A stretch of DNA of 64,000 nt from Stieleria tagensis (GTDB lineage: Bacteria; Planctomycetota; Planctomycetia; Pirellulales; Pirellulaceae). A model generated the notes under the pieces. It had not been told where the DNA came from. It was given only the letters and a program-made list of their open reading frames with translations, and did no database searches. The translations under genes were made by a program, and so were the position numbers. The stretch is taken from NCBI RefSeq assembly GCF_024129865.1, contig NZ_JAMYFE010000048.1:57650-121649 (forward strand), written 5' to 3'. The first letter of the stretch is position 1; every line of letters begins with the position of its first letter. Below are positions 16,741-26,603 of the stretch, one piece after another.

Positions 16741-16819
16741 CAGTAGGCCAGGTGAAACCTGGCGTTTTTTCTGTCTGGTGATTGATGTGTTGCGCGCGCC
16801 AGGTTGCACTTGGCCTACT
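16741..16819. repeat. REP pair 4 (BIME), overlapping the stop codon of the DUF5722 gene
   Basis: Units 16741-16764 and 16792-16819 in inverted orientation with the same conserved spacer as pairs 1 and 2. The CTA at 16815-16817 in the last unit is the TAG stop of the minus-strand DUF5722 gene. Confidence 0.9.
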
Positions 16820-18983
16820 TCCACAAGGGTTGGTAGTGGTCGCGCAGCTCGGCTTCGCGGTCGGTGCCGATCGCGCGATAGACGTCCCATGCCGGTTTGG
16901 GTTTGCCCAGTCGATCGCCGCGGGTCGGCAATCCTCGCAGTCCCAATTTCAAACCGCCCTCACCGGGATGATCGCTGGGACGATGGTAGTCAAACGCCAA
17001 GATCGAGGGGCACTGCCGCAGTTGCTGCCAGGTATACAGTAGCGCCGCTGCTTGATCATCCAACTGTTTGGGATCCGCCGGGTCGGCATGAAAGCCCTGC
17101 TCGCTACAAATCACGGGCCGAACCTGTCCGTCATGGGTTCGCGAGCTGGGTAAATGCATCCAGCGATCGAGCACTGTTAAATTCTTGATTGTGATCAACG
17201 GAGTGTCAAAATCGTCGCTGACTGCATTGTCATTCCAGGTGTCCGATTTCCACAAACTTTGCGGATACGGATGGTAGGCGACGCCCCAGGGGAAATCACC
17301 CTCGAGCTGGCTGTCATGACAGAGCCACTGGAGCATTTGTTTGGGCGGATAGGTTTTCCAGTGTCGGCAATCGGTCGCATTCCAGCGGTGCGTCAACGAG
17401 ATAAAAACGCGTGCGTGCGGATTGATCTGGCGGACCGCCGCATCGACCAGTCGCATCGAGCGGACGTAGTGATCCATGAACACTTCCATGGGTTGCTCGC
17501 CCATGTTGGTCCACTGCCACCCATAGTCGATTTCGTTGTGAACGATCCAATGATCGATTCGTCCGTGTTGCGGATCGCCACGCCCATAGCGATCGGCCAA
17601 GACATTCAGTGTGGCCTGATACAGCGCCACCGCGTCGTCCTGATCTAAGTTTGGCATCGCATAGGTTCCCGCCGGGTCCGCTTGCGGATGTGCCAGCGGC
17701 GATGGATGAGCCGTCGAATTGGGAATCAGCAAAATACCGGCGACCACAATCCCGGCATCCCACGCGGCGCGAACATCGCCGTCGATCGATCGCAATTTAG
17801 GTTCATTGATCCACCACTTGCGCCCGCCGATCGTGGTTTGTGGCCAACCACGGTGTTCACGGTCACTGACCAAGCCGGTCATCACGAGATTCACCGAAGC
17901 ATGCTCGAGCCCCAGGTCCCGTAGCTGGTCGACCGTGAACCGCGATGTGATGCACGTCAGTCCTTTTGCCGCTTGCAACGATCGCGGTGGATCGGGTGCC
18001 TGATCCGGAACATCGACGGATCGATAGACGGCCGCTGACAGCGCGCTGACGTTCGGTTCAGCGTCGGTGGCATCAACGCCGGCTGTATCGGTGTTCGACC
18101 CCCGGAACAATTGAAACCGCACACCGGATCGCAGCAGGGGGGAATTCGCTGTCGCCGGGATCTGCGCTGTGAATCCTCTCGTTGCCCTGTCGCCGTTCAG
18201 CTTGCTGTCCCCGTGCAACCTGTCCCAGGTCACCGCCCAGGTTCGTGCAAGTTCGGCAGCGCTGGGCGGCGTCGCAGCGGAGGCGCTGGGTTTGCGTGCG
18301 ACCACGATCGGCGGATTTGCGCCCCCCTGGTCGACAGCGATCTGGCCAACGACGCGGATCTGTCCTGCGGCAAAGGTCACTGAATCGATTCGTGCCGGCC
18401 AATTTCGGTTGCGGTACTGACGAATTTGATCGGCCAGATGCTGTTTAGCTGTGATGCGTTGTTCCGCTTGTTCGGCGAGTGCCAATTCGCGTTCATTGAT
18501 CGGCCGCACTCGAACCTTGCGGACCTGTAAACGGATTCCGGATCGACTGCCTAGATCCATGCGGATGGTGACGGATTGATCGGGGGAAATCGAATCCGGC
18601 GACAACTGACTGAGATTGGCCGAATAGGTGGTCCAGCCTTCGGCCGGTGGCATCGCCGGTAGGGCCGCGGCGGGGCTCAAGCGGTTTGACTGGCGTGTTC
18701 GCCACTCCACCGATGAGATTCCGGGGGCACAAAAATATTCCAGCGACAACATCCAGTCGCGTGATGAGGGTGGCAGCGGCGGCATTTGGAACCAGAAATA
18801 CGGGTCCCCACCGGTCGTTTGGATTTCGATCACACCAGCGGATTCGTTGGCGGTCATCTGATGAGCGGTTGTCGCGATGCCAGACCAATCCAAGCGCCCG
18901 GCCAAATCATCCGGTTGTTGAGCATTGGCTGTGACCGCCAGCAGCCATGAAAACAGCAATAAAGTGGATTTTCGAAGCATCAA
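16815..18983 (-). CDS. DUF5722 family secreted glycoside hydrolase-like protein
   Basis: 722 residues with a signal peptide (STLLLFSWLLAVTANAQ). The N-terminal third (about 25-170) looks like a carbohydrate-binding beta-sandwich (LEYFCAPGISSVEWRTRQ). The C-terminal half matches DUF5722, a TIM-barrel domain related to clan GH-A glycosidases: LEHASVNLVMTGLVSDREH, then WIVHNEIDYGWQW with a candidate acid/base Glu after Asn, GVAYHPYPQSLW, and VICSEQGFH with a candidate nucleophile Glu, ending CPSILAFDYHRPSDHPGEGGLKLGL. It is probably periplasmic or extracellular and acts on a polysaccharide; specificity is unknown. The stop codon is contributed by a REP unit. Its start is divergent from purL with 191 bases between. 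Confidence 0.85.
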   Translation of the reverse strand: MMLRKSTLLLFSWLLAVTANAQQPDDLAGRLDWSGIATTAHQMTANESAGVIEIQTTGGDPYFWFQMPPLPPSSRDWMLSLEYFCAPGISSVEWRTRQSNRLSPAAALPAMPPAEGWTTYSANLSQLSPDSISPDQSVTIRMDLGSRSGIRLQVRKVRVRPINERELALAEQAEQRITAKQHLADQIRQYRNRNWPARIDSVTFAAGQIRVVGQIAVDQGGANPPIVVARKPSASAATPPSAAELARTWAVTWDRLHGDSKLNGDRATRGFTAQIPATANSPLLRSGVRFQLFRGSNTDTAGVDATDAEPNVSALSAAVYRSVDVPDQAPDPPRSLQAAKGLTCITSRFTVDQLRDLGLEHASVNLVMTGLVSDREHRGWPQTTIGGRKWWINEPKLRSIDGDVRAAWDAGIVVAGILLIPNSTAHPSPLAHPQADPAGTYAMPNLDQDDAVALYQATLNVLADRYGRGDPQHGRIDHWIVHNEIDYGWQWTNMGEQPMEVFMDHYVRSMRLVDAAVRQINPHARVFISLTHRWNATDCRHWKTYPPKQMLQWLCHDSQLEGDFPWGVAYHPYPQSLWKSDTWNDNAVSDDFDTPLITIKNLTVLDRWMHLPSSRTHDGQVRPVICSEQGFHADPADPKQLDDQAAALLYTWQQLRQCPSILAFDYHRPSDHPGEGGLKLGLRGLPTRGDRLGKPKPAWDVYRAIGTDREAELRDHYQPLWK

Positions 18984-19174
18984 TCGAACCGGTGGGGGGC
19001 GGGCTGGAAAACGGTGGCAGCGGATCGCGGGGCATTCTATTTTGACGTCGGCTTTTGACGTTGCCCAGCGGGAAGCCTATCCCATTTGCAGGGCGGCGCA
19101 GGTTCTCGGCAGCCGGCGGTGTTTTCGATACACTTCTCGCAGCTGACTCAATTTCCCCGTACCAGGACACACCC

Positions 19175-22150
19175 ATGCCGTTGTGGCAGATTGACATCTA
19201 CCCCGCCGAGAACGAAATCGACCGTGAGGGAGCCCGGACCAGCGAGGAGATTCACGAGTTGGGCATCGGTGACGATGTGCCCGTGGCGTTTGCCCGTAGT
19301 TTTTTGGTCCAAGGGGAATTGGACGCGGATCAAGCCCAGACGATCGCTCGCACCCTACTCAGCGATTCAGTGACCGAGCATGCGGTGGTCGGCATGACCA
19401 GCGACAATTCGCTCAGCCAGCCGCCTGCGGGCATCGAGTCAGCGTCCAGCGAAACAGTCCGTCTGGTCAACGTGCTGCCCAAACCCGGCGTGATGGATCC
19501 GGTCGCGGCCAGCACGATTAAAGCCGCCCAGGACATCGGGTTTGATGTCGAATCGGTGCGGACAATGCGCAAGTATTGGATCGATGGTGTCGACGACGAA
19601 ACGTTCCAAACCATCTGTCGCCGCGCCCTGTCCAACGATTCGATCGAACAGGTCGTTGTCGGTCCACTGCAAATGGACCAGCTGGATGTCGGGTCGCCGT
19701 ATGAATTCGAACTGGTTCGCGTTCCCATTCGAGGCTTGTCCGATGACGAATTGGAAACCCTGTCGCGCGAGGGGCAACTGTATTTGACGTTGGTGGAGAT
19801 GCAAACGATCCGCGATCACTTTGTGGCGCTCGATCGAGACCCCACCGACATCGAATTGGAATCGGTCGCACAGACCTGGTCCGAGCACTGCAGCCACAAA
19901 ACCTTGGCGGGGCGCATTCACTATCGCGGCGTCGGCGCCGATGGCACCGCAGGTGCCGACCAGCGGCAATACGACAACATGCTCAAGGAAACGATCTTTG
20001 CCGCCACGCAAACGATTCGCAAGCGATTGGGCGACGACGATTGGTGTGTCAGTGTGTTCAAAGACAACGCAGGGGTCGTGACGTTTAACGACGACTTTCA
20101 CGTCTGTTTCAAAGTCGAAACGCACAATCACCCCTCGGCCTTGGAACCCTACGGCGGTGCCAACACGGGGATCGGCGGCGTGATTCGCGATCCGATGGGA
20201 ACCGGCATGGGCGCCAAACCGGTCTGCAACACCGACGTGTTTTGTTTTGCCCCACCGGACACCCCCACCGACCAATTGCCGCCTGGCGTGCTGCACCCCC
20301 GCCGTGTGATGAAAGGCGTCGTGGCGGGCGTCCGCGACTACGGCAACCGCATGGGAATCCCCACCGTCAACGGTGCCGTCTACTTCGACAAACGTTATTT
20401 GGGCAACCCACTGGTCTATGCCGGCAACGTCGGTGTGATCCCGGTCGGCATGGAAGACAAACAGGTCTACCCCAACGATTTGATCGTCTCGCTGGGCGGA
20501 CGAACCGGTCGCGATGGGATTCACGGTGCGACGTTCAGTTCGGCCGAACTGACCAGCGAGTCCGAATCGCTGTCCGGTGGTGCCGTGCAGATCGGTAACG
20601 CGATCACCGAGAAAATGGTGCTGGACGTTTTGATGCAAGCCCGCGATCGTGGCTTGTACAACGCCGTGACCGATTGCGGTGCCGGTGGATTTTCGAGTGC
20701 CGTCGGAGAAATGGGGGAACAGGTTGGCGCCGAAGTTTGGCTAGACAAAGCGCCGTTGAAATACGAGGGGCTCTCGTACACCGAGATCTGGATCTCCGAA
20801 GCCCAGGAGCGAATGGTGCTGGCGGTGCCGCGTGAAAAATGGGACGAGCTGCGCGAGTTGTGTGAAAGCGAAGGCGTCGAGGCGGCGGTGTTGGGCGAAT
20901 TCAAACCGACCGGTCAATTGCACCTGACCTACCATGGCGAAACCGTCGGCAACGTCAGCATGGCGTTCTTGCACGACGGGCGTCCCCCGGTCATCCGCGA
21001 AGCCGTCTACGAACCACCGGCCGTCACGCCCGTCGATTTGCCGGAATCCGTCACGCCGGAACAGACCAAGCAAACCCTGTTGAAGATCCTGTCCAGCTTG
21101 AACGTGGCCAGCAAGCACTGGGTGATCCGCCAATATGATCACGAGGTCCAAGGCGGCAGCGTGGTCAAACCATTGGTCGGCCCGCAGTGTGACGGCCCCG
21201 GTGATGCAGCGGTGATCCGTCCGCTCTTGGGCAGCACACGCGGGCTGGTGATCTCCTGCGGGATGAATCCCCACTACGGTGATTTTGATACCTATCACAT
21301 GGCGGCGTCGGCAATCGACGAAGCGATGCGCAATGCGGTCGCCGTGGGCGCGGATCCCAGCAAGATCGCGATCCTGGACAATTTCTGCTGGGGCTACACC
21401 GATCGTCCGGAAACACTGGGCTCGCTGGTCCGTGCGGCGATCGCCTGTCAAGACGTTGCGGTCGAATTGGGAACACCGTTTGTCAGTGGCAAAGACAGCT
21501 TGAACAACGAATTCAGCTACGTCGATTCCAGCGGTGAGAAACAAACGATCTCGATTCCGCCCAGTTTGCTGATCAGCGCGATGGGACAGATCGACGACGT
21601 CTCGTTGGCCGTGACGATGGATGCCAAGGAGGCTGGCAACCTGGTGTTCCTGGTCGGCACCACCCAAGACGAAATGGGTGGTTCACATTACTGTCTCAGT
21701 CAGTCCAGCAGCGGTGGCAACGTGCCGACGGTCAACGTGCCGGTGGCCAAAGCAACGTTCGCAGCGATGCACGCGGCGATCCGCGATCGATTGGTGCGCA
21801 GCTGCCACGACCTTAGCGAAGGCGGCTTGGGCGTCGCCGCAACGGAAGTCGCGATGGCCGGCGGATTGGGGATGGAACTGAATTTGGATGCCGTCGCAGA
21901 AATCTCCACGCCTGGTTTAGACCCCACGGTGCTGTTGTTCAGCGAATCGAACTCGCGGTTCCTGGTCGAACTGGCCCCCGAGCATGGCCCGGCGTTTGCC
22001 GCGATCATGAAACAATCCGGCGTGCGGGCTGCACAGGTAGGTACAATCAATGCCAGTGGAAAATTGACCGTCACACGTTCCGGCACCGAGGTGTTGGATT
22101 TGGCGATCGACACTGCGAAAGATGCCTGGCAAAAACCTCTCGATTGGTGA
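19175..22150 (+). CDS. purL: Phosphoribosylformylglycinamidine synthase, PurS-PurL type without glutaminase domain
   Basis: 991 residues from ATG 19175; in-frame codons upstream to 19055 are not conserved. It makes formylglycinamidine ribonucleotide in purine synthesis (step 4). The first 170 residues contain two PurS-like segments (the second: [19 protein letters not shown]). The catalytic part follows: [42 protein letters not shown], then [16 protein letters not shown], and the second AIRS-like half with [10 protein letters not shown] and [15 protein letters not shown]. Length and the C-terminus ([12 protein letters not shown]) show that the glutamine amidotransferase domain of the large enterobacterial PurL is absent, so a separate PurQ is required and is not in this window. 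The next gene starts 5 bases after the stop. Confidence 0.95.
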   Translation: MPLWQIDIYPAENEIDREGARTSEEIHELGIGDDVPVAFARSFLVQGELDADQAQTIARTLLSDSVTEHAVVGMTSDNSLSQPPAGIESASSETVRLVNVLPKPGVMDPVAASTIKAAQDIGFDVESVRTMRKYWIDGVDDETFQTICRRALSNDSIEQVVVGPLQMDQLDVGSPYEFELVRVPIRGLSDDELETLSREGQLYLTLVEMQTIRDHFVALDRDPTDIELESVAQTWSEHCSHKTLAGRIHYRGVGADGTAGADQRQYDNMLKETIFAATQTIRKRLGDDDWCVSVFKDNAGVVTFNDDFHVCFKVETHNHPSALEPYGGANTGIGGVIRDPMGTGMGAKPVCNTDVFCFAPPDTPTDQLPPGVLHPRRVMKGVVAGVRDYGNRMGIPTVNGAVYFDKRYLGNPLVYAGNVGVIPVGMEDKQVYPNDLIVSLGGRTGRDGIHGATFSSAELTSESESLSGGAVQIGNAITEKMVLDVLMQARDRGLYNAVTDCGAGGFSSAVGEMGEQVGAEVWLDKAPLKYEGLSYTEIWISEAQERMVLAVPREKWDELRELCESEGVEAAVLGEFKPTGQLHLTYHGETVGNVSMAFLHDGRPPVIREAVYEPPAVTPVDLPESVTPEQTKQTLLKILSSLNVASKHWVIRQYDHEVQGGSVVKPLVGPQCDGPGDAAVIRPLLGSTRGLVISCGMNPHYGDFDTYHMAASAIDEAMRNAVAVGADPSKIAILDNFCWGYTDRPETLGSLVRAAIACQDVAVELGTPFVSGKDSLNNEFSYVDSSGEKQTISIPPSLLISAMGQIDDVSLAVTMDAKEAGNLVFLVGTTQDEMGGSHYCLSQSSSGGNVPTVNVPVAKATFAAMHAAIRDRLVRSCHDLSEGGLGVAATEVAMAGGLGMELNLDAVAEISTPGLDPTVLLFSESNSRFLVELAPEHGPAFAAIMKQSGVRAAQVGTINASGKLTVTRSGTEVLDLAIDTAKDAWQKPLDW

Positions 22151-22154
22151 GTGG

Positions 22155-23195
22155 ATGATTTCTCCAACGCTGCAAGCTGACGAAACAACGACCAAGACTT
22201 GGACCGTGGTGATCTCGCGTGGTCAGTCACGTAACCCGGCCAAGCGGGCGACCGAGCAATCCATCACGGATGCGGCGGCGGAGATCAACGGTGCGCATGT
22301 GATCGTTGTTCCGCACCTGTACGATTTGCCCAAAGGCGGCGAATCGTTGCAAAAGCTGGCCGCTATTGAGGGCAACCTGATTGTCGTCTCCTGGATCTTC
22401 CCCCGCGCCGCCCACTGGGTGTTGGACCGCAATGGTGTCCGCGGGCAATTCGTCGCCGTTGAACTCGGTGATCCCGCCGGCGATGATGCCGAACAGGATC
22501 AGGACGCCTCGGCGAGCGATTCCAACGATCGGGATGACGTGGAGCGAGTCGACCAGCTGTACCCGCGGCCGGAGCGAGAGATTCACTGTATCGATTTGAA
22601 GCTCGAAATCGGGGCCGATGAAATCATCGCGGAAATTCAGCGATTGATTCAAGCCGACTCCGCAACCGCTCAGTCGCCTAGCGATCCCAATTCTCTGCCG
22701 ATCATCGGCGGTCAAATCGTGCAAGTCGACGAGGACACGTCGCGGCGCTGGTACCCGGTGATCGACTTCAGCCGCTGCACCAACTGCATGGAGTGCGTCG
22801 ACTTTTGCTTGTTCGGTGTCTACGGGGTCGATGGTGCCGAAACGATCCTGGTCGAACAACCCGACAATTGTCGCAAGGGTTGCCCGGCCTGCAGCCGGGT
22901 TTGTCCGGAAAACGCCATCATTTTCCCGCAACACAAGGCGCCAGCAATCGCCGGTGCGGAAACCGGTGGCAGCGAGGCATTCAAAATTGACCTGTCCAAG
23001 CTATTTGGTGCCCCCGAGGGGTCTGACGACGCGATCGCCACAGCGGCCCGCGAACGGGATGAACAACTGTTGCTGGTCGGCCGCGACGCAATCGGAATCG
23101 ATGATCAATTGCAGCGTCGACAAGCGGATTTACAGGCTAAACCCAAAGACGAATTGGACCGTCTGATCGACTCCTTGGACGAACTGGATCTCTAG
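22155..23195 (+). CDS. 2x[4Fe-4S] ferredoxin-domain protein of unknown function
   Basis: 346 residues from ATG 22155, five bases after the purL stop, so translation is probably coupled. Residues 1-80 form an alpha/beta-looking region (WTVVISRGQSRNPAKRATEQ, VIVVPHLYDLPKGGESL); 100-125 are acidic linker. At about 205-255 are two cluster motifs: CTNCMECVDFC and, after the segment LFGVYGVDGAETILVEQPDN, CRKGCPACSRVCPENAI, so two [4Fe-4S] clusters are expected. The C-terminus is helical and charged. No signal or membrane segment is visible, so it is probably cytoplasmic. The link to purine synthesis is positional only. I do not recognise the N-terminal domain. Confidence 0.85.
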   Translation: MISPTLQADETTTKTWTVVISRGQSRNPAKRATEQSITDAAAEINGAHVIVVPHLYDLPKGGESLQKLAAIEGNLIVVSWIFPRAAHWVLDRNGVRGQFVAVELGDPAGDDAEQDQDASASDSNDRDDVERVDQLYPRPEREIHCIDLKLEIGADEIIAEIQRLIQADSATAQSPSDPNSLPIIGGQIVQVDEDTSRRWYPVIDFSRCTNCMECVDFCLFGVYGVDGAETILVEQPDNCRKGCPACSRVCPENAIIFPQHKAPAIAGAETGGSEAFKIDLSKLFGAPEGSDDAIATAARERDEQLLLVGRDAIGIDDQLQRRQADLQAKPKDELDRLIDSLDELDL

Positions 23196-23386
23196 CATTG
23201 ATGCTTGAGCCGGATTGCTGATTTTGTCGCAATTGGTTGTACACTAGCCGGAATAGTTTACCCACAACACGGTACTTTTCTTCACCTAGTTGACTCACCT
23301 TTCTGGGTGAATTTCGGCGGGAATGCTTCCGATAGCAGAGACTAACCCTCTGCATTCGATGGAGCCTGCTAGTGCCAACCCGCTTG

Positions 23387-25642
23387 ATGTTTGACAAACG
23401 ATCCCGTCGCCGCCGACGCCTACGGACCCTGTTGTGGAAACCCTTTCTGGCCAGCGTTTCGGCCGGAATCCTACTTGCCTTTGCCGGTCAGGCCCGCGCC
23501 GACGGTGAAATGCAATTGTTGGCTCCACTGAATTCGACGCTGACGTTACGCGCGGCCGAACCCGTCGCGACGCCCGCGGAACTGCCGCCTGCTGCACTGG
23601 AACCAGCGGCCTCGGCCAGTGAGCCCGCTGGCGCCAATTCAAAAGCCAACAAACCCTCGATTCAAGCGATTCCCGCTTCGGGGCCGTTGGATCGATTTCG
23701 CGCGCCGGCGGCGAAGCTTCCCGCGATGAATCTCGCCAGCCCACTGGGGCGTCCCGCGACCGCAGGAACCGAGACCGCCAAAGCCCAGATTCCGACGCCC
23801 GGCGAACAAGTACTGGACCGCTTGGACCAAGCCGCCGAAGAACTTCCGCCGCTGCCAGGCGATAGTGCTTGGTCCAGTCGTGGAGCATCACAGCGAACGA
23901 ATTCGCAAGCTGCCAAAACGAGTTCGACGCCAGCTCTTCCCCCAGCCAGCACGCACGTGACCGATGGCTTCGCCCCGCCGGCGTTCGAAGGCGGATGGGT
24001 TGCGCGTGATGCGATCAACCGGATCGAACCGCTACGGGATCCGGTTTCCGACGCCCGCGCGAATGTCGATTCGTTTCAGTCGCAACGGCAATCCCAGCCC
24101 CCCGTGAATGATTCTCCAGCGGTGCAAACGCAACCTGCTGCGGTCGCCCCCAGCCCTGCGAAGGTTGCGGAAAAATCCGTCCAGCTGAGCGCGCCGGAAA
24201 CACCCGCCTCGGCTGCGCCCAAATCGATGTCGCTCAACGAAGCCAAGACCGCTGGGCCGATCAAGAAGTCGGTGGATGTCGATGGCAAACAGGACTGGGC
24301 CGACCAGATGCTGCAGTCGTTGATGGAACCCCAGTCGACCCGCAGTTCCAATCTCAACCAGGCCGAACTGGGGCGGGCAGACGAGAGCACCCCAGAGATT
24401 ACGCCCAGCGCACCGGCGACGGTAAAACGCAAGGTTGCAACCATCATCAAACCGGTCGAACAGGTTCGGCCGCAGGCCACCGTGTCGAAACAGTCCACGC
24501 CCGAGCCGCAGCAGTCGGCGTCGGTGGGCGATTTGGCGCCGGACGACTCTGTCACAGCCGACTCTGTCACAGCTCGCACGCCTGTCGAAGCGGCTCCGCA
24601 AGAACAACTGCTTGACTACACCGGCAATCCGCTGGCCTCGATCCAACCGACACGCTCTGTGTTGAGTATGCGACCGGGCATCGAACGTGCGCTCAGCTAT
24701 TTCTACGAGCGGCCTGAAATTGCAACCGGGCGCAGCAATTGGGGCATGATGCATTCGTTGATGGTGTTTGGTGCCGACACCAAGATCATCGTCGGCCGAC
24801 AAAAGTTTAGCGCGATTGCTTGGATCGCAGGCAACAACAACTGCCGCGGCCAACGATTGTTGACCCACGACGGCCACCGACTGCAAGCCAAAAGCGGCGT
24901 CGGGTTGCAAGGTCACCAGGGCCAGTTCTTAGCCGTGCTGGGGATGTGCAATGTTCCCACCAGCTATCCGCTTCATGCCGGCGAGCTGAAATTCAGTGTC
25001 GCCGATCTAATCGAAGTGGAAAAACGGGACTGTAAAGCAGGCGAAGAGCTGACGTTTACCCTGATCGGACTGTCGCACTATCTGGATACCGATAGCACGT
25101 GGATCGCCGCCGACGGCACGCAATGGGACTTCGAGCGTTTGCTGGCCGAAGAACTGAAACAGCCGATCGTCGGAGCGGCCTGCGGCGGCACACACCGTTT
25201 AATGGGTTACGCACACGCGCTGCGGAAACGTCGCGCCGAAGGCAAACCGATCACCGGGCAATGGAAACGTGCCGAGACCTACAGCGAGGACTTCATCCAA
25301 TACGCCTACTCGCTACAAAACCGCGACGGATCGATGAGTACCAAATGGTTCGAAGGCCGTGGCGACAACGGTGATGTGGATCGCAAGATCCAAACCACCG
25401 GACACATCGTCGAATGGTTGCTGACGATCACGCCAGATGACGAACTGCAAAATCGTCGCTTGGTCGCGGCGGTGAACTTCCTGTATCGCTCGATCGGATC
25501 CAACCCATCGCATGACTGGAGCATCGGTCCGAAAGGCCACGCGCTGCGTTCACTGGCGATGTATCACCAACGCGTCTTCCGCGACGGTTCCCCCTGGATT
25601 CCAACCGCCATGGCCAGTCGTCAAACCCAAAACCGACGCTAG
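23387..25642 (+). CDS. Exported Pro/Ala/Ser-rich protein with conserved C-terminal domain
   Basis: 751 residues from ATG 23387 (a GTG at 23372 is also possible). The N-terminus is strongly basic (KRSRRRRRLRTLLWK) followed by a hydrophobic signal core (ASVSAGILLAFAGQARA). Residues from about 45 to 425 are low complexity, rich in Ala, Pro, Ser and Gln. From about 430 to the end there is a compact conserved domain: RPGIERALSYFYERPEIATGRSN, AWIAGNNNCRGQRLL, GHQGQFLAVLGMCNVP, CGGTHRLMGYAHALRKRR, LQNRDGSMSTKWF and QTTGHIVEWLLTITPDDEL. Repeating helical pairs with GGTHR and GHIVEWL suggest an alpha/alpha-barrel fold like the terpenoid cyclase/prenyltransferase group, but this is inference. An in-frame 15-base duplication at about 24542-24573 gives the repeat DSVTADSVTA. 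Planctomycete-specific unknown. Confidence 0.75.
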   Translation: MFDKRSRRRRRLRTLLWKPFLASVSAGILLAFAGQARADGEMQLLAPLNSTLTLRAAEPVATPAELPPAALEPAASASEPAGANSKANKPSIQAIPASGPLDRFRAPAAKLPAMNLASPLGRPATAGTETAKAQIPTPGEQVLDRLDQAAEELPPLPGDSAWSSRGASQRTNSQAAKTSSTPALPPASTHVTDGFAPPAFEGGWVARDAINRIEPLRDPVSDARANVDSFQSQRQSQPPVNDSPAVQTQPAAVAPSPAKVAEKSVQLSAPETPASAAPKSMSLNEAKTAGPIKKSVDVDGKQDWADQMLQSLMEPQSTRSSNLNQAELGRADESTPEITPSAPATVKRKVATIIKPVEQVRPQATVSKQSTPEPQQSASVGDLAPDDSVTADSVTARTPVEAAPQEQLLDYTGNPLASIQPTRSVLSMRPGIERALSYFYERPEIATGRSNWGMMHSLMVFGADTKIIVGRQKFSAIAWIAGNNNCRGQRLLTHDGHRLQAKSGVGLQGHQGQFLAVLGMCNVPTSYPLHAGELKFSVADLIEVEKRDCKAGEELTFTLIGLSHYLDTDSTWIAADGTQWDFERLLAEELKQPIVGAACGGTHRLMGYAHALRKRRAEGKPITGQWKRAETYSEDFIQYAYSLQNRDGSMSTKWFEGRGDNGDVDRKIQTTGHIVEWLLTITPDDELQNRRLVAAVNFLYRSIGSNPSHDWSIGPKGHALRSLAMYHQRVFRDGSPWIPTAMASRQTQNRR

Positions 25643-25712
25643 CCAAACATCCCCCTGACGCGACGGATCTTTCACAAGATCCACGACAGCAATCGTAAAA
25701 TCGGCATCCTCA

Positions 25713-25738
25713 AGGCCAGCCCGCATCGGGGCTGGCCT
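25713..25738 (+). terminator. Hairpin after the Pro/Ala-rich protein gene (possible terminator)
   Basis: Perfect 10-base stem AGGCCAGCCC / GGGCTGGCCT with a 6-base loop, 70 bases after the stop at 25642. No T-run follows, so intrinsic termination is uncertain; it also separates two differently organised gene groups. Confidence 0.45.
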
Positions 25739-25812
25739 ATGAATTCGTGTATCCTGCTAGCGGATTGATCTCCCGCTACTGCCTTGTTCCCCCCAAGACA
25801 CGGATTCCCGCG

Positions 25813-26550
25813 ATGCGTTACGTTCTGGTTTTGCTCTCTGCCATTTGTTTGCTGGCCGGTCAGGCGACTGCCCAAGATTCGGTGACCAGTGAACCCGGAT
25901 TTGTCAGTCTGTTTAACGGCACCGATCTCGCCGGCTGGAAGGGCGACAAACGGTTTTGGCGTGTCGAACAGGGCGCGATCGTCGGTCAGACGAGTGCCGA
26001 CAATCCAGCCCCACACAACACGTTTCTGATTCGCCCCGATGACTCCTACGGCGATTTCGAACTGCGTTTTTCGTATCAAGTCGACGGCTTCAATTCAGGC
26101 GTCCAGTACCGCAGCGTCGAACAGGATGACTACGTGGTCAGCGGATACCAGGCCGATTTCGAAGCACGATGGCACGACGGCGACAGCGACAAATTCTCCG
26201 GCATGTTCTTTGAAGAAAACGGGCGGATGTTTCTGGCACAGCGCGGCCAAGCCGTCGTCGTGCGGCCCCCGCCGGCAGGCGAAAAGAAACCGGCGATCGA
26301 AGTGGTGGGCTCGCTCGGCGATGCAGCGGAATTGGAATCCGTGATTCGACGCGATGACTGGAATGATTACACCGTGATCGCCAAGGGGTTCCAGTTCACG
26401 CATCTGATCAACGGTCGTGTCGTCGCGCTGGCCTGGGACGAAGACACCCAGAAACGTCGCGACAGCGGAATTTTTGCCTTTCAATTGCACTCGGGAACGC
26501 CCATGCAAATCAAAATCAAAGACATCCGCGTGCGGCGCATCGACAATTGA
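25813..26550 (+). CDS. Secreted DUF1080 (3-keto-disaccharide hydrolase-like) protein
   Basis: 245 residues from ATG 25813, opening a signal peptide (MRYVLVLLSAICLLAGQATAQ). The DUF1080 beta-jelly-roll landmarks are FVSLFNGTDLAGWKGD, FELRFSYQVDGFNSGVQYRS, SGYQADFEARWH, GFQFTHLINGRVVALAWDED and IFAFQLHSGTPMQIKIKDIRVRRI. DUF1080 proteins resemble LamG/GH16-type lectin-like folds, and some members hydrolyse 3-keto-glycosides. The protein is the first of four consecutive exported proteins on this strand and is followed 53 bases later by the cytochrome c-PQQ gene, which suggests a shared role in extracellular sugar oxidation and cleavage (inference). Confidence 0.92.
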   Translation: MRYVLVLLSAICLLAGQATAQDSVTSEPGFVSLFNGTDLAGWKGDKRFWRVEQGAIVGQTSADNPAPHNTFLIRPDDSYGDFELRFSYQVDGFNSGVQYRSVEQDDYVVSGYQADFEARWHDGDSDKFSGMFFEENGRMFLAQRGQAVVVRPPPAGEKKPAIEVVGSLGDAAELESVIRRDDWNDYTVIAKGFQFTHLINGRVVALAWDEDTQKRRDSGIFAFQLHSGTPMQIKIKDIRVRRIDN

Positions 26551-26603
26551 ATTGGCTTGCCGCGACTGTTCCTCGTCTCCCACCTCGCTCGCCGAAACTT
26601 CTC

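Noticed and set aside
16556..16820. Regular repeats that at first sight resemble a CRISPR array
   Set aside because: The units are palindromic, occur in both orientations, the intervening segments are short and themselves repeated, and there are no cas genes; a RAYT gene sits alongside. They are REPs.
19030..19070. Direct repeat TTTTGACGT twice before purL as a promoter
   Set aside because: The TTGACG boxes lack a convincing -10 at 16-18 bases; not strong enough to list.
19439..20638. Long open frame (399 codons) on the minus strand
   Set aside because: It lies entirely inside purL on the opposite strand; its composition is His/Asp/Gln/Val-rich mirror coding with no recognisable domain. The same reasoning removes the long antisense frames at 20741-21667, 24032-24916, 26481-27941 and 29495-30628.
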